In this document: piece after piece, positions 33,773 through 47,400 of the stretch
How positions within the stretch are numbered: position 1 is the first letter of the stretch
Layout: each line of letters begins with the position of its first letter
Source: Buddleja alternifolia
Taxonomy: Eukaryota; Streptophyta; Magnoliopsida; Lamiales; Scrophulariaceae
Assembly: GCA_019426215.1 (NCBI GenBank)
Contig: CM033394.1
Span: 868,001 to 932,000, forward strand
Direction of reading: 5' to 3'
DNA length: 64,000 bases
Made by a program: the position numbers and the translations under genes
The notes under the pieces: model-generated
Seen by the model: the letters and a program-made list of their open reading frames with translations, nothing else
Told to the model about the DNA's origin: nothing
The model's database searches: none

Positions 33773-35560
33773 TCACTTGACGGCTTCGAATGGAAAAATA
33801 ATATCAGGATTTCTTACATGAACATTTAGCGCAATCTGATCATCCCATGTAGCTGCTTCGCTTTCAACCGGAGAAGATATGCTCCACAAAACATCCTCAC
33901 TCCATGCATTTCTCATTAATCCAGAACAACATTTTATAACTGCATTAGAGTTGGTAGAAACAATATTCTGGTTGGATTTGGCCATACCATTGGATAACAA
34001 CCACCGCAATCCTGATTGTCGTTGTCTACTACTACCCCAAAGCTGCTTATCACTATTCAATCCAGCAAGATGGACTCTCGAGATTTTAAACTGCGACTCA
34101 TAGATTTTCTCTTGTTTTTGTTCAAAATCTTTCGTATTTTCATCCAAATGATCCTCTTCTGCTTTAAGAGTTTTCTTATCTACATGAATCAGAGCCAGCA
34201 TCGACGAGCCCACCATTTCATAATTACGCAAGGGATCTCTAAGTTGCACTTTTAAACCCATTGTAAATTTTTTATCACAATTATGAAATATTTTCATCTT
34301 GCTCGTCTTCAGCATTAAACTCTCCTGAGTCCAGCTTAATCCATTGCTCCAATGACATGGAGTATTTAACTAATTCATCAACATTCGGAACTTGAAAAGC
34401 TGAAGCTCCTTCAGTTGTAACTGGATTCTAATTCTTGAAGCTGATTCAAGTTCTTGAAAATCTGGTTCAATAATGCACAAGCAATTATTTTGGTTTTCGG
34501 CATTAATTTTATCAAGATTGGAATGCCATTCCACATCTTCATCAAAATCCGTCTCCTCTCCCTCGAAGATCTCAGCAACGTCAATGGTTTCAATTACAGA
34601 ATCGTCAAATCTTTGACTGCCAAGCTTTTCTGTTTTTTCCATTTCATCCTTTGTGGATTCTTCTACAGCCTCCTCGATTACATCAATCTCAGTGTCATTA
34701 AAATCATGTGAGGGATCAAATTTAGCTCTCGGGGACTCTGAATACTCGTAATCATCGAAATCCAATTCATTACCCTTCTTCGCTTCATCAAGTTTCTGAT
34801 ATAATAAAGTAACAGAGTGTGAAAGCTCTGATTCTTGGTTTGGTAATATGTCTTCAATAAAATCAACATCTAAAGACGGATTGATTATATGACCCCTCAG
34901 AATCAGCAAAATGATTCAATTTACTGTCCCTCACAATATCAGGAACTTTCACAAAATAACCTGGCTCAAACAAATTACCACCCGTTATGGAAAACCCGAA
35001 ACTAAAATTTAATATAGCGCCTTTAGCTTCGCCCCTGAGCTTAAAGCTTGTTGTCCACTTCCCTGAGCTTCTCTTATCTCCCTCTAACTCCTCGAGTTTA
35101 AGTGGAAGCAACCTACTTAGATCAATCCAATGATTACCAATATCAATATTCGCTGCCCCAAACGCAGACACATGAAGCAAGAAAATCTTAGGCTCATATT
35201 TTGCTGAATTGTGTGCCCCACTTCTACTATCATAAACAGAACACTGGTGCATGAGAGTCTCTTCAAACTCAGCATTTCCTGAACAGACTCGAGCAGGGCG
35301 AGTTCTCAACACGTCGGCCTTCTTCTTCCAAGTTATACACAAGTTAAGGTTGTTGAAAGTTGGTGTCAATCCTTCAATTGCATGTACATGGAGAAAGAAA
35401 CAACAGTTGAAGCCACGACTACGAATGTGAGTCAAAGCCTTTAAAGGCTTCTTCCAATTCCATATTGATGATCTCTTGTCTTTATTCGACGAATCTTGAA
35501 TAACGACATTAGACTTGGATTCTGAAATGCCGGTTTTAGCATCCACATGTTCGCGGTGAT
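33773..35560 (-). pseudogene. PMIR1: PMIR1-like (plastid movement impaired 1-related) pseudogene
   Basis: Reads on the minus strand. The NT-C2 domain is well kept (35500-34960: IWNWKKPLKALTHIRSRGFNCCF..., EFEETLMHQCSVY, WTTSFKLRGEAKG). The frame then shifts near 34895, the following acidic part (LSHSVTLLYQKLDE, EEAVEESTK) is in another frame to 34370, it shifts again near 34385 into MSLEQWIKLDSGEFNAED, and again near 34290 into KVQLRDPLRNYEMVGSSMLALI ... LWGSSRQRQSGLRWLL ... DQIALNVHVRNPDIIFP. PMIR1 proteins are about 1100-1200 residues; only about 580 remain, so a large middle part and the N-terminus are gone. A stop precedes the first readable codon, and no ATG opens the frame. Intact members act in chloroplast and nuclear movement. 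Confidence 0.85.
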
Positions 35561-35698
35561 CATAAGCATTTTAGCATCCCCTCACTCCTATCAGAACATT
35601 GAACTGTTCCTTGTAAATGATCTCTGAAAAGAAATAAAGCACCAACCAGAAAAAGGAAATTAAAAATGATTTAGCATTGGAATCCAGATAGTAGCTAA

Positions 35699-36264
35699 TG
35701 TTGTAAAATTTCAATTTTATTGTGCAAAACCAAAATTGAGAAGTTTCAAATTATATGCAATATAGATGTAAATAAATCATATATAGATATAACTTATATT
35801 ATAATATTAAAAAACATGTAAATAGTAAAGAAATTAAACGGCTGGCCTGTAGGAGTCACGTCACTTGACGCTGTCCTAAGATCGTGATAGCCTCCCCTCC
35901 GTGCAGGTATTGGCGGCTCATCACCATCCCAAGATAAAACCCAAGAAGGCCACGCCGGCGTCTCCTTTGTGAGCACGATCACAAGGAAACTAGTGAACAA
36001 GACCTTATCGCATTGCCCCAAAATAATAGTATATGGGAAACTAACATTTTAAAAATAAGATATGTATCTTCCATTCTCTTCATCTCTACTTATCTAGGAG
36101 ACCTATATATAGTATTAAAATGCAAGATGAAACTGTTATAATTAATAACAAAATAAAGACATTTTAATTTGGTCAAAAATGGGGTTTCAAAATTTATTTA
36201 CTTTAAAATTATAACTGACATTTGGCTTTGAATTTTGAGGTTTTAAATCTTCAAATTTCCAACA
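35699..36264 (-). repeat. LTR (3' LTR by polypurine orientation)
   Basis: Reads TGTTGGAAATTTGAAG at its start on the minus strand and ends in TTTTACAACA. The paired LTR is at 40816-41381. Confidence 0.93.
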
Positions 36265-39200
36265 ATCCCCCACAAGGTTTAAAACTTCAAAATAACATAT
36301 ATAAATATATAATAGGGCAACTGAATACTATGCAATGGGTGTAGGAGCCTTCCGGGCTTGAGCCTACACTTAGTGTTAGCGATTTCCATTTGAGGGAGCC
36401 ATAATGGACTAGGCCTTGAATTAGGTCCCTTGACCAAACTTCAATACGCCACACACACAGTATCGACATCGGTCTCAGTTCGAGCGGGTTAGCGCATTAA
36501 AGGCCCTGCGCTCTAATCTTGATTCTCGTGAGGTCTCTAGGGTTAGCCCAACCCATAGCCACGGCCTATGTATGGCAACTCTCACTTAGGTGAAACCTCC
36601 AAGGGTACGTGTGACCTCTACCCCGCGGAATTCCCGTCTTGGTCTCATTAAAGGTAATACCCAACCTAACATCACACTTCTAAAGCACTTCACCTTAGGG
36701 ATTGGGAAGGAGGCATCTCTTTTGGACACTCTCCTTTAAATTAGTGCTTTTACGAGTCACGCAGTACGGGTTGTTCCTACCCATTGAACCTTCTTCAGGG
36801 GGTCTCCCATCACAAAGGTTGGGTTTCTCCCGGAGGTGACTCCCTTGCGGGCTCTGCCCATCCCCCTCGATGATTACGGATCTAGCCTAATCGCTAGTCC
36901 ACATATGCTCACAGCATATCTATATCATGCATGATTAATGATCTAGCATCATTGCTAGTCAACATATGCTCACAGCATTTAATTTATATAGCGCTTTATT
37001 TTGTATCTCTATATACTTTCACTTCTCTTTTCTTCTTGTCTTGTGCACGTGCACCTGTTAAAATATATACTTCACAGAAATAACCAATAGAGGTTAGTGA
37101 TAACGCTGTCAAGCAAATATATTATATCACCATTTTTCTACTTAACATTTTTTGTTTGTTTTGAATATTTTGACTGTTGCAAGTCATTATCTCTGCTTCT
37201 CAATTGCAATTCATCATTTTCATTCTGCCTCATCATAATGGTATAAACCAATTTAAACTTTAATCATATGTTATGTTTAAATAAACTGAACTGATATAAC
37301 ACAATATCACATACCTCAATTTTTCACACCGTGGAATCAAACATTATTAGGTAATTTCTAAATCATGGAACATAATGTTATGTTACCTCTTAGTTATATT
37401 TATACAATCTTGTTTCCCTCGTTCCATGAACATGAACCTGCAGTTCACAATAAGAACTCCACAAGGAATAATTATCAAAATAAATATATAAGTGGTAAAT
37501 CTAGAAATATCACATGGTTTTCTCAATCATCATTTCTCTCTATTTCCTCTGTGTACATATCAAGAATTTACTCAACAACATAGAATTATCATATAGGTTA
37601 AAGAGAATCAGTATATACCCCCACATTTCACAAGGTCTTGTAATAAGATTCAGTAGTCGAAGAATCAACTCAATATAACTATATATCCACTTCTAATAGT
37701 TGATAGTTGCATCTTGGATGTACAGAATAAAACAAGATAAGATTTACCTACTACCTCCAGGACTCGTAGTATATTTTGGATGATAACTTTGTGTCCCACA
37801 AAATTTTTCAAATAATAACGGAGTTCATTTTATTAGATCGACTAATTAACTAACCATATGAAGAAAATACACATGATACTACTTATATTAGATAAATCTT
37901 ATGACTCATTCACCAATAGATTTTAAACAAGCTATCATTGTTAAAGTCTTCTCAACTATTATAATTATCACTACTTGTATGAAGAATTTTCAGATTTTAA
38001 AGACACCACCAAAATTAATTTTTACCAGTGTAAATCTTTTATAGATTTTACATTACTACTTCAGAACACATAGTTGCTTTTGTGTCGAAATCATTCATTA
38101 TTCTTTGACAACCTAAATAACATTAGAATCATAATTAACTAATGAAGCTTGCTAAAGTGCAATTAAAATCATATATGGAGTTTAGCTTTGAAATAGCAAT
38201 ATATTAAAAGAGCTTTGTAACAAATTCTAGATATAAATGTATAATTTTTAATCATAAGATGTTTTAGCTCATTTGCTATACAAAATAAAACCAACTCCAC
38301 AATTTAACATCATTAGATTAAAATTATTATTCTCAAACTCACTACAATGTCATTCCAAACAGTCTATACTTACATGGAGAATGTACTGCTTTAGCAGTAC
38401 TAACGTTCATCATTGAATCATGTTTGACTCATTTCCATCATGACCTCCTCAAAATAGATAAGTATCACTTGATCACAATAATTTAGGGGTATTTTCTAAA
38501 TACTCTAAGATTGTAAAAGACTTAAATTATTTAACACAAATTGAAAACATACCTCGTCGGAATCAATATAGTTTATGATGCATTATATTTCCACAATAAG
38601 ACCTCTGGGCAATCTAGTGAATGCCAAGTCTCTCCAGCCAACTCGTACAAACGATAACATATGGTTGATCACTAAAAGAACTCATTTGTCCAATGAACAT
38701 AGATATGCTTAAAATTCTTTCATTATTCTGGAAATATGAAATCACCACTATCATCTCATCTTTTAATTGTGTACCATTTAGCTATAACATGTGACACTTT
38801 ATTTATCTGTTTTCTCGAATTGAGTAAATACCTTGTTCTTCTCAATTATCTTAGTAGCCATTCAATTTTTATTTTTATTTTTTTTTATTTTTTTTTCTCC
38901 AATCTTCGTATTAATATACACTTTCCTTCAATGGCATAGCAATTTCACGTTTTATAATATTTTAAAATGTAACTGATGAGTAAAGTTATTCACACAAATG
39001 TCATGTAAACATGTACAAAAGTTTCAGATATAAAACATCTATAGGAATGGCACTAAAATACTGATATTTAATTCATTTTACTTCTAATTATTTGTTAGTT
39101 TAACACCCTTAAATCTTTTGTGGGTTCATTTGGCTTTTCCTACTTTTGTTTGAAAATACAACTTACCACACTTCAACACCCAAACTAAGATTTCATAATC

Positions 39201-40084
39201 TTAAAATTAAGTATCAAAATATAAACATACCTCATGAGCTCAAAGCTTCGATGCATATGCATAACCAGAGTGATCACAAAGAATTTTCCTCATCTATCGG
39301 CTCGGATCAAAATATCAGGTTTCAAATACCAAGACAACTCGCTCACCATAGAACACTCCAATGAATTAAAATTTCAATCTCTTTTCTTTTCTTTGATTAA
39401 ACTTTGATATAAACTGATTACTTAAACTATAAATGATATCAAGAATTATATTTGAATACGGCATCAAGGGTCAATTTCGTAGTGCTACATAAATTGTAGT
39501 AATAATCAAACATTTCTAAGAGTTATCTATATTCCAATTTCTTGACAATATTCTTTACCAAGATATCGAAACTACACAATTAAGTTTCAAGTACCTTCTA
39601 TGTCAATTACTTTCAAGAAATTTAGTGGTGTACCTCACCAGCCATATAAACCAAACCATATAAATCATCAACTTCTTAGTTGATTGTTTTCCTTCTCCTT
39701 TAAATTTAGTTGAGAACAGGAAAACAATTTCACCGACTTATGAGCTGAAATAATTACGAATAAAAGAACATTTTCAGTCACATAAAATTAAAAATGAATT
39801 TTTCAAGTCTTTAAATTAATTGTTTTAAGCAGCAAATAAGTGATAGCTTTCAATTAGTTCAAGGGAAGATAAATTAGTATTATTATACCCTTCATTGATT
39901 TATAGCTTTATCAATGGAGTCTCATTCTTCATATTAGACTCATTTAATTCTAACAATAACATATACACCATTTGACTTGAATTGTAATTATCAGAGTTTA
40001 TGTAGCATGAAGACAATTTCTCATAACCTTTACAGCAATCAAGCTACAAATATTTAAATTATATATATTTCAGGCATTCAATAC

Positions 40085-40112
40085 CCTTTTTTTATTATTA
40101 TTATTATTGTTG

Positions 40113-40146
<34 letters not shown>
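40085..40146. repeat. (ATT)n microsatellite in the LARD interior
   Basis: Two runs of ATT/TTATTA units separated by GTTGTCATT. Confidence 0.9.
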
Positions 40147-40815
40147 ACTAGACAACGTTATTGCTGGACCCATGATCACACAAGAAACTGATAGCCATAA
40201 CTCATATATAACTCAAATCATAATTCACATTAATACTATTATTACTGTTGTTGATAGTACCACCATTACCACCTTCTTAATTAACTCATGTGATGAATTT
40301 TCATAAGAATATTCCACATCATTTATCAAATTGAAATATTTTATTCTCCTAAATATCAAAATCAGAAAGTGAGATTATACGAACACATTGAAACATTTCT
40401 TGAATTAATTAACCGTGGAAGTTAAAGAAGTACGGCAATAATATTAAACATTGGGCTAATAGTTATGTACAAAGCCAAAATCATGCACATGTAATCATAA
40501 TATTGGTATGGCTATAATCGTGTAATAAACTTTTTAATTATATAATTAATTGTAAAAACATACCTGCCTGAAACTTGAAATTTAGCACAACAATTGAAGA
40601 AATTGATACCATTTTTCTTCAAATCTATATGTCCAGTAATGAGGCCACCACACGAATCCAGATTGCAAACTGACCACAAGTCTCAAACCATTCACCAGTA
40701 AACAACCCATTATCTTGTTCTGACATTCTCGATTTCGCACATGCATGGAATAGAAAAGAGGATCAGCGGTTAATTTTAAATTCACAAAACAAGAATCTCA
40801 TATCACATCTTAGAA

Positions 40816-41381
40816 TGTTGTAAAATTTCAATTTTATTGTGCAAAACCAAAATTGAGAAGTTTCAAATTATATGCAATATAGATGTAAATAAATCATATA
40901 TAGATATAACTTATATTATAATATTAAAAAACATGTAAATAGTAAAGAAATTAAACGGCTGGCCTGTAGGAGTCACGTCACTTGACGCTGTCCTAAGATC
41001 GTGATAGCCTCCCCTCCGTGCAGGTATTGGCGGCTCATCACCATCCCAAGATAAAACCCAAGAAGGCCACGCCGGCGTCTCCTTTGTGAGCACGATCACA
41101 AGGAAACTAGTGAACAAGACCTTATCGCATTGCCCCAAAATAATAGTATATGGGAAACTAACATTTTAAAAATAAGATATGTATCTTCCATTCTCTTCAT
41201 CTCTACTTATCTAGGAGACCTATATATAGTATTAAAATGCAAGATGAAACTGTTATAATTAATAACAAAATAAAGACATTTTAATTTGGTCAAAAATGGG
41301 GTTTCAAAATTTATTTACTTTAAAATTATAACTGACATTTGGCTTTGAATTTTGAGGTTTTAAATCTTCAAATTTCCAACA
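40816..41381 (-). repeat. LTR (5' LTR by polypurine orientation)
   Basis: Same 566-bp sequence as 35699-36264; no difference noticed on visual comparison, including a 75-codon accidental frame that is identical in both. Confidence 0.93.
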
Positions 41382-41927
41382 GCTAAATTATTTCTGTTCT
41401 TTTTCTTAGATTTTATCAGATGCATAAATCATTCATCTCTACTCTGAAGTGATTTTTCAAAGAAACAATAAAGTTCTCATTTTAACATGATTCTTAACAT
41501 ATAAACCAAAATGTGTTGGAATATTCCAAAAGACTCCGCCAACGTCGGTCAAATGAACTGAAGTATCATAGTTGACAAAAGTTGGGTAGTCAGGTTTATA
41601 GATTGAGGACTACAATGCTCTCAACAACATAGGTGGGATCGAAAATTCTTTTAGCCTTCATACCATGAACTACCTCATATAAATTTATTTTAAAATCCCA
41701 AATATGGGAGATGGAGAAAAACACACTTCACAAGCAACACTCGTATACATTTACAACAAAATCACCCATTAAAAAAGCTAAAAAGTACAATCAATTACAC
41801 ACAAAAATATCAAAAACATGAAGGTAAAAGATCTTCACTAAAAGGTTAAAAAACAAAAAAATAACTTTTACTAAAATCCCCGATTAATTATAACATGCAC
41901 AACCACACAAAAAACTATACTGATACA

Positions 41928-42246
41928 CACGGATGGAGCCAGGAAATTTAGGATAGGGGGGGGGGGAGGGGAAATTGTTGATATATAGGTATACACTTTT
42001 TTTTTGTAAAAGGAAATATAATAAGGAATTAGGTTAAATTACAACTTTTGACATACTTTATACGCTTATATCTCTTTCGTTATAGTCAGGACTTTGTGTT
42101 TGGGGGGCGAACTCAAAATAAAGAGAAAAACATGATATTTTTGGATTATGAAGGGGTGAAATTCAAATTTTAAAAATTTTGTAAGTTAAAAAATAATTTT
42201 TGAAAATTGAGGAGGGTGCTACCTCCAGCCCCCGACTCCGTCACTG
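41928..42246. mobile_element. hAT-type MITE, 319 bp
   Basis: Left end CACGGATGGAGCCAGG, right end complement of CAGTGACGGAGTC; perfect 8-bp duplication CTGATACA at 41920-41927 and 42247-42254. G-run near the left end. Same class as 12667-12989. Confidence 0.85.
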
Positions 42247-42259
42247 CTGATACACATAT

Positions 42260-44470
42260 CATAACTACCCATTTGCAGATAATGAAAAATTTGTCCATCA
42301 AAACTCACTGAAAATTCAATCAAGTAAGGAAGAAGTGCTGGGTAATCCTCCTGAATGCTGAGCTGAATATTTTTTTTATTTTTATTTTCTGTTTTTGGAT
42401 TAAAGGGCTGGAATTTATTGGCGCTGATTTGTAGTTTGGTTGGTATGTTCTTGGGGATTGCGTGATATAATAATATGAAGAAATGATATTTTTGTCTTGT
42501 GTTTTGGGGAAGTGGGGTCATCGATTTTCTCTTTTTTTTTTACTTAATTCAATTCAATTGGAAGTAGAATAAATGGACATTTGTTAATCCCACAATGATA
42601 TAATACATCATTGTGTGATAGAAGATCCGTTTCGAAATCCCTATATATCTAGGTCCATAAAAATGGGGAGATTCAAAACTTATGATAGGGGGAAAAAGTA
42701 GCGCCGGCCGGCACTGCCCCTCCCGGGACGCCGGCCAGCGGCAGACAGCCCAAGAAGCCGTCAACGGCACCGTTCCAGTGAAAACAAAGCACGACGCAGG
42801 AAGAAAAAAAGATGAAGGGAGGCAGACGACAAAACCTTAGAAATATAAAAGGAAAAGAGGTAAGTCAATAATAACGCCTGGCTAAACGGCGTATAAATGT
42901 GGAAACGGAAAGCCCCAAAAAGAAACGAAAAAACGACCAAACTTAACATTTATTCATGCTTATAAAAATATGGTAATATATATTTATTATGGGTGATTCA
43001 AAGATATACTGGGTTTAATAGAGTCGGTATATCAAATATTATTGAATGCAGAATTAAGATGGTAAAAAGTACCTTAGTCATCCAACAGTATTAGATAGAC
43101 CGTCTTTAATACACTTGATCCATCTCAAAATTTTCGAGTGTTCTATGTGTCACATTGAGTTTCAAATTATAAAAATAAGGGATTATATAATTTGGAATCA
43201 AGATATTTTCAAGTAATTTGGCTATCTTTTATCGAATTAATATTATTTATTATATAATTTTCATGTAAATTACCATGTAGAGTTTATAATTCGATTTTTT
43301 TTGTTATTGAAACACGTAATATGGTGAAGAGAGAAAAATTATGATCTCATAGTTAAGTGCAAACTTTGGTAGGTATTTGATGATCTTCTTGTTGTTGAGT
43401 ATGATTTCGTAGAGTTCAAGTCAATCTTTAATTTGTGATTATTGTAATTTGGACCATGTACGCTAATAATATCATAGTTAAATGCAATTTTTGTTCGTTA
43501 TCTCATAGATTTCAAGCTAACTGCTAAATTATGGTTTTTCTAAAGTGGACCGTTCCAACACATCTCCGGGATTAAAAGGAAAAAAGACAAGAAGCAATAT
43601 GATTGAAAATAGGGATATATATCATCGTTTATATACAACTTTCGTTTCACTTTTCTTAATTTTGACGATAACTTATTGCAAATAATTAACTTTCATGGAT
43701 TTGATACGTGGATATTTTCGAAAACAATGGGGGCGCAAGAAAAAATGGTCTGAAAACAATGATGAACAACATGTTAAAAAAAGGGTGACGAATAGCATTT
43801 TCCTATGATTTATATTGTCAACTCTTTTTCACTAATCACTACCCAAAAAATAAAATGTTCTATATTGAAAAAAGATTTTTTTCATTCACGATTTTGCCAC
43901 GTACATTTATTCAAGACATGTGAATCAAAATAAAAAATTGCACGAGAATGCAAAAACTCAACCATTTTATCCACGAAAGACTCGGCCAACTCGTTTTCTT
44001 AGTGAGAATTCGGAGACTTTAGGGTGCAATATGTCAAACAAATGCTACTAATTTTGTTATTTAAACAAAATCAAGGAAAAAAATTATGTTAGACAAAGTT
44101 CAATGGTCGGTCTATATCTTTCACGCAGTAAAATATATCGTGTGCAGTCCTTATACACATGTAAAGTATATCGTGTGTGGTCCCTATACACATTTGATGA
44201 AAGAGATAAATATAAAATTCACACTCGAACCATTGAATTCGGTCTGATATAAAATTACCCCTCAAATACTATTGATTATAGGGTGTTACATGTAAAATTT
44301 CTAATTCAAGGGTGCACTATGTCAAATGTGTTAATATGAGGGTGCAAAGTGTAAATTACCATAAACCTTCGAATAAAAAAGCACGTAGAATCCCTTTATT
44401 CGTCCCTAATTTCACTCATACATACAGAGGCACTGCATATCTCTCTTTCGTCGGAAAGATTCGCCGGAGA
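42260..44470. other. Intergenic, no gene seen
   Basis: Contains a short GC-rich island (42700-42780, CCGGCCGGC and CGCCGGCCAGCG) without a long frame, and a likely foldback at 44020-44350 whose ends read AGGGTGCAATATGTCAAA and AGGGTGCAAAGTGTAAATT. The last 100 bases would hold the DIM1 promoter and leader. Confidence 0.5.
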
Positions 44471-44478
44471 GCGAAACG

Positions 44479-47400
44479 ATGTCGTATTTGCTGCCGCACC
44501 TTCACTCCGGCTGGGCCGTCGATCAGGCGATCCTCGCCGAGGAGGAACGCCTCGTCATCATCCGTTTCGGCCACGACTGGGACGAAACCTGCATGCAGGT
44601 AGATTATCTTTGTTATATTTCTGTTATTTATCCAAATTAATTACTTTTTATGAAGCTCTGTTTGATTATTGTGGTGAATGATTGGTTAATTTGTACTTTA
44701 TTTGGTGTTTGGGGATGTTAGCGGTGAGAATTGCATCAGTTAGGGTTCTGTTGAGGTTACGATTATGGTCGGTTTTGTAGGTTTAGTTTTGATCTTTGAG
44801 GTTGCGTTATGGTTTACATGTGTTACTTTGTGGAGATTTGATGTTATTGAACTCAATTAATCACTTCAAAATGTATTATTTTCAGTTAGGGTTCTGTCAA
44901 GGTTATGATTTTGGTCAAATTTGTAAGTTTACTTTGTGGAGATTTGATGTGGTTGAACTCAATTAATCACTTTTACTTTTTATGAAGTTCTGTCTGATTT
45001 TTGTGGTGAATACTTGTTTTATTTATACTGTATGTGGTGTTGATGTTAGCGGTGAGAATTGCATCAGTTAGGGTTCCGTCGAGGTTACGATTTTGGTCGA
45101 TTTGTAGGTTTAGTTTTGATCTTTGAGGTTGCGTTATGGTTTACATGTGTTACTTTGTGGAGATTTGATGTTATTGAACTCAATTAATCGATTCAAAATG
45201 TATTATTTTCAGTTAGGGGGTTATGATTTTGGTCAAATTGTAAGTTTAGCTTTGATCTTTGAGGTTGCGTTATTGTTTACATTTGTTACTTTGTGGGAAT
45301 TTGATGTTATCGAAGTCAATTAATCGATTCAAAATGTATTATTTGCAGTTAGGGTTCTGTCATGGTTATGATTTTGGTCAAATTGTAAGTTTATTTTTTT
45401 ATCTTTGAGGTTGAGTTATGGTTTAGATGTGCTACTTTGTGGAGATTTGATGTGGTTGAACTCAATTAACCACTTTTACTTCTTATGAAGTTCTGTTTGA
45501 TTTTTGTGGTGAATGCTTGAAACTCAATTAATCACTTTTACTTTTTATGAAGTTCTGTTTGATTTTTGTGGTGAATACTTGTTTTATTTATACAGTATTT
45601 GGTGTTTTGGCGATGTTAGCTGTGAGGATTGCATCAGTTTGTGTTCTGTTGAGGTTACGATTTTGGTCACTTTTTATGTTTAGTTTTGATCTTTGAGGTT
45701 GCGTTATGGTTTACATGTGTTACTTTGTGGAGATTTGATGTTATTGAACTCAATCGATTCAAAATGTATGAATTCAGCTGTTTGATTTTTATGGTTGAAC
45801 ACTTGTTTTATTTATACTGTATTTCGGTTTTGGGTATGTTAGCTGTGAGAATTGCATCAGTTAGGTTTCTGTCAAGGTTACGATTTTGGTCAAATTGTAA
45901 GTTTAGTTTTGATCTTTGAGGTTTTGTTATGGTTTACATGTTTTACTTTGAGTTTAGTTTTGATCTTTGAGGTTTTGTATGGTTTACATGTGTTACTTTG
46001 TGGAGATTTCATGTGGTTGAACTCAATTATCACTGAAGCATGTACCATCTCAGCTGTTTTGTGAGCTAGATTCCCATTGGAATATTTATAACTATATCAG
46101 TCATTTTCATTGGGAATGGCCAGAATCAATTTGGAGATGATTTATTAGTGGAAGCTTTAGACGGGATAAATAAAACATGCCATTGTACTGACAAAATTAT
46201 GTAACACTATCTTGTAAAATAGATGGATTATTGTACATGGATATTATTTTCCGAACATGAATAACCTTTGCACTTCATGCCTCCAGTGTATGCCATTGTA
46301 CTGACAAAATTATGTAACACTATCTTGTAAAATAGATGGATTATTGTACATGGATATTATTTTCCGAACATGAATAACCTTTGCACTTTGTCTTATAAAT
46401 TATCACTAGGTTTAGTAGCCTGTTTTACATGCCATGAAGTTTAAGATTCAGATTTGGGTCGATATCTACATATTCAATTCTGATATATTATTGTTGATTT
46501 GTGAGGAGTTGAAATTACTCACATCAGTTGTCCCATTAGCAATCATATGGCTAAAGAACAGTTTGTATTGAGTTGCTCAGTGTGCAACGTACATCTTTGA
46601 ATAAGATCCAGATTTTGCCTGTGCGTGATCTGGAGCTTCAAGCTTGTCCAAATACACTTAACAGTTTTATTTGAGAGATGAAGTTTGTTGGGTGATGAAA
46701 ATAGTAAACCTGGTGGTATTTTATCTGACACGGTTATCGCTCAATCAGAATCTTGCTTTTTCACAATGTCCGTATTTAACTGCTAATGCGTATTGAAAAG
46801 TGATGAGCTGTAAACAGAAACATTGTCCTAGATGCTTGTTTGGCTTGGATTCATGAGACCTTACCCGCTTGGTTACTGCCCAGGTAAGGTTGTCAACTGT
46901 TTGATCACATATTTGATGTGATTATTTTGTTTTATGACATCATCATATTTTCGTCTAACGGTTGATAACCCTCCTTGAGTAGCGCCCAAGTGGGTAGAAA
47001 AGTTTCCCGTGTGGCTTTATAGGCATATTCTCTATCTAATGGCGTCATGTTTATTCATTGTATAATAAGTTCTTCGCCATCATTTGTGCTGAACCTTCCT
47101 TATAACTTGTTTTAAAATTCGAAAATTTATAATTTACTCTAACTTCATTCTGTGGATCTCAATTCTCTCACTCGAAGTCTTTTTAATCATATTATCTCAT
47201 TTCAATTTTCAGATGGATGAGGTCCTAGCTTCGGTCGCCGAAACGATAAAAAACTTTGCAGTGATATACCTTGTGGACATCACAGAGGTCCCTGATTTCA
47301 ACACAATGTACGAGCTCTACGACCCTTCCACTATAATGTTCTTTTTCAGGAACAAGCACATTATGATTGATCTTGGCACTGGTAACAACAACAAGATCAA

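Larger units (their letters stand above)
35699..41381 (-). mobile_element. Young LTR retrotransposon without gag-pol (LARD-like), 5683 bp
   Basis: Two LTRs of exactly 566 bp (35699-36264 and 40816-41381) that look identical where compared, TG...CA ends, and a perfect 5-bp target duplication GCTAA (35694-35698, 41382-41386). On the minus strand a polypurine tract (TTGTGGGGGAT) abuts the left LTR, so the right LTR is the 5' one. The 4.55-kb interior has no long frame and no gag, protease, integrase or reverse transcriptase motif. It must have been mobilised by another element. The segment 36480-36900 is GC-richer than the rest. Inserted just upstream of the PMIR1 pseudogene. Confidence 0.9.

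Noticed and set aside
35794..36021. 75-codon frame, repeated identically at 40911-41138
   Set aside because: It lies inside the two LTRs; identity reflects the LTR pair, not a conserved gene.
42549..42949. Possible gene in the GC-rich island
   Set aside because: Frames are short, with no domain and no splice-supported extension.
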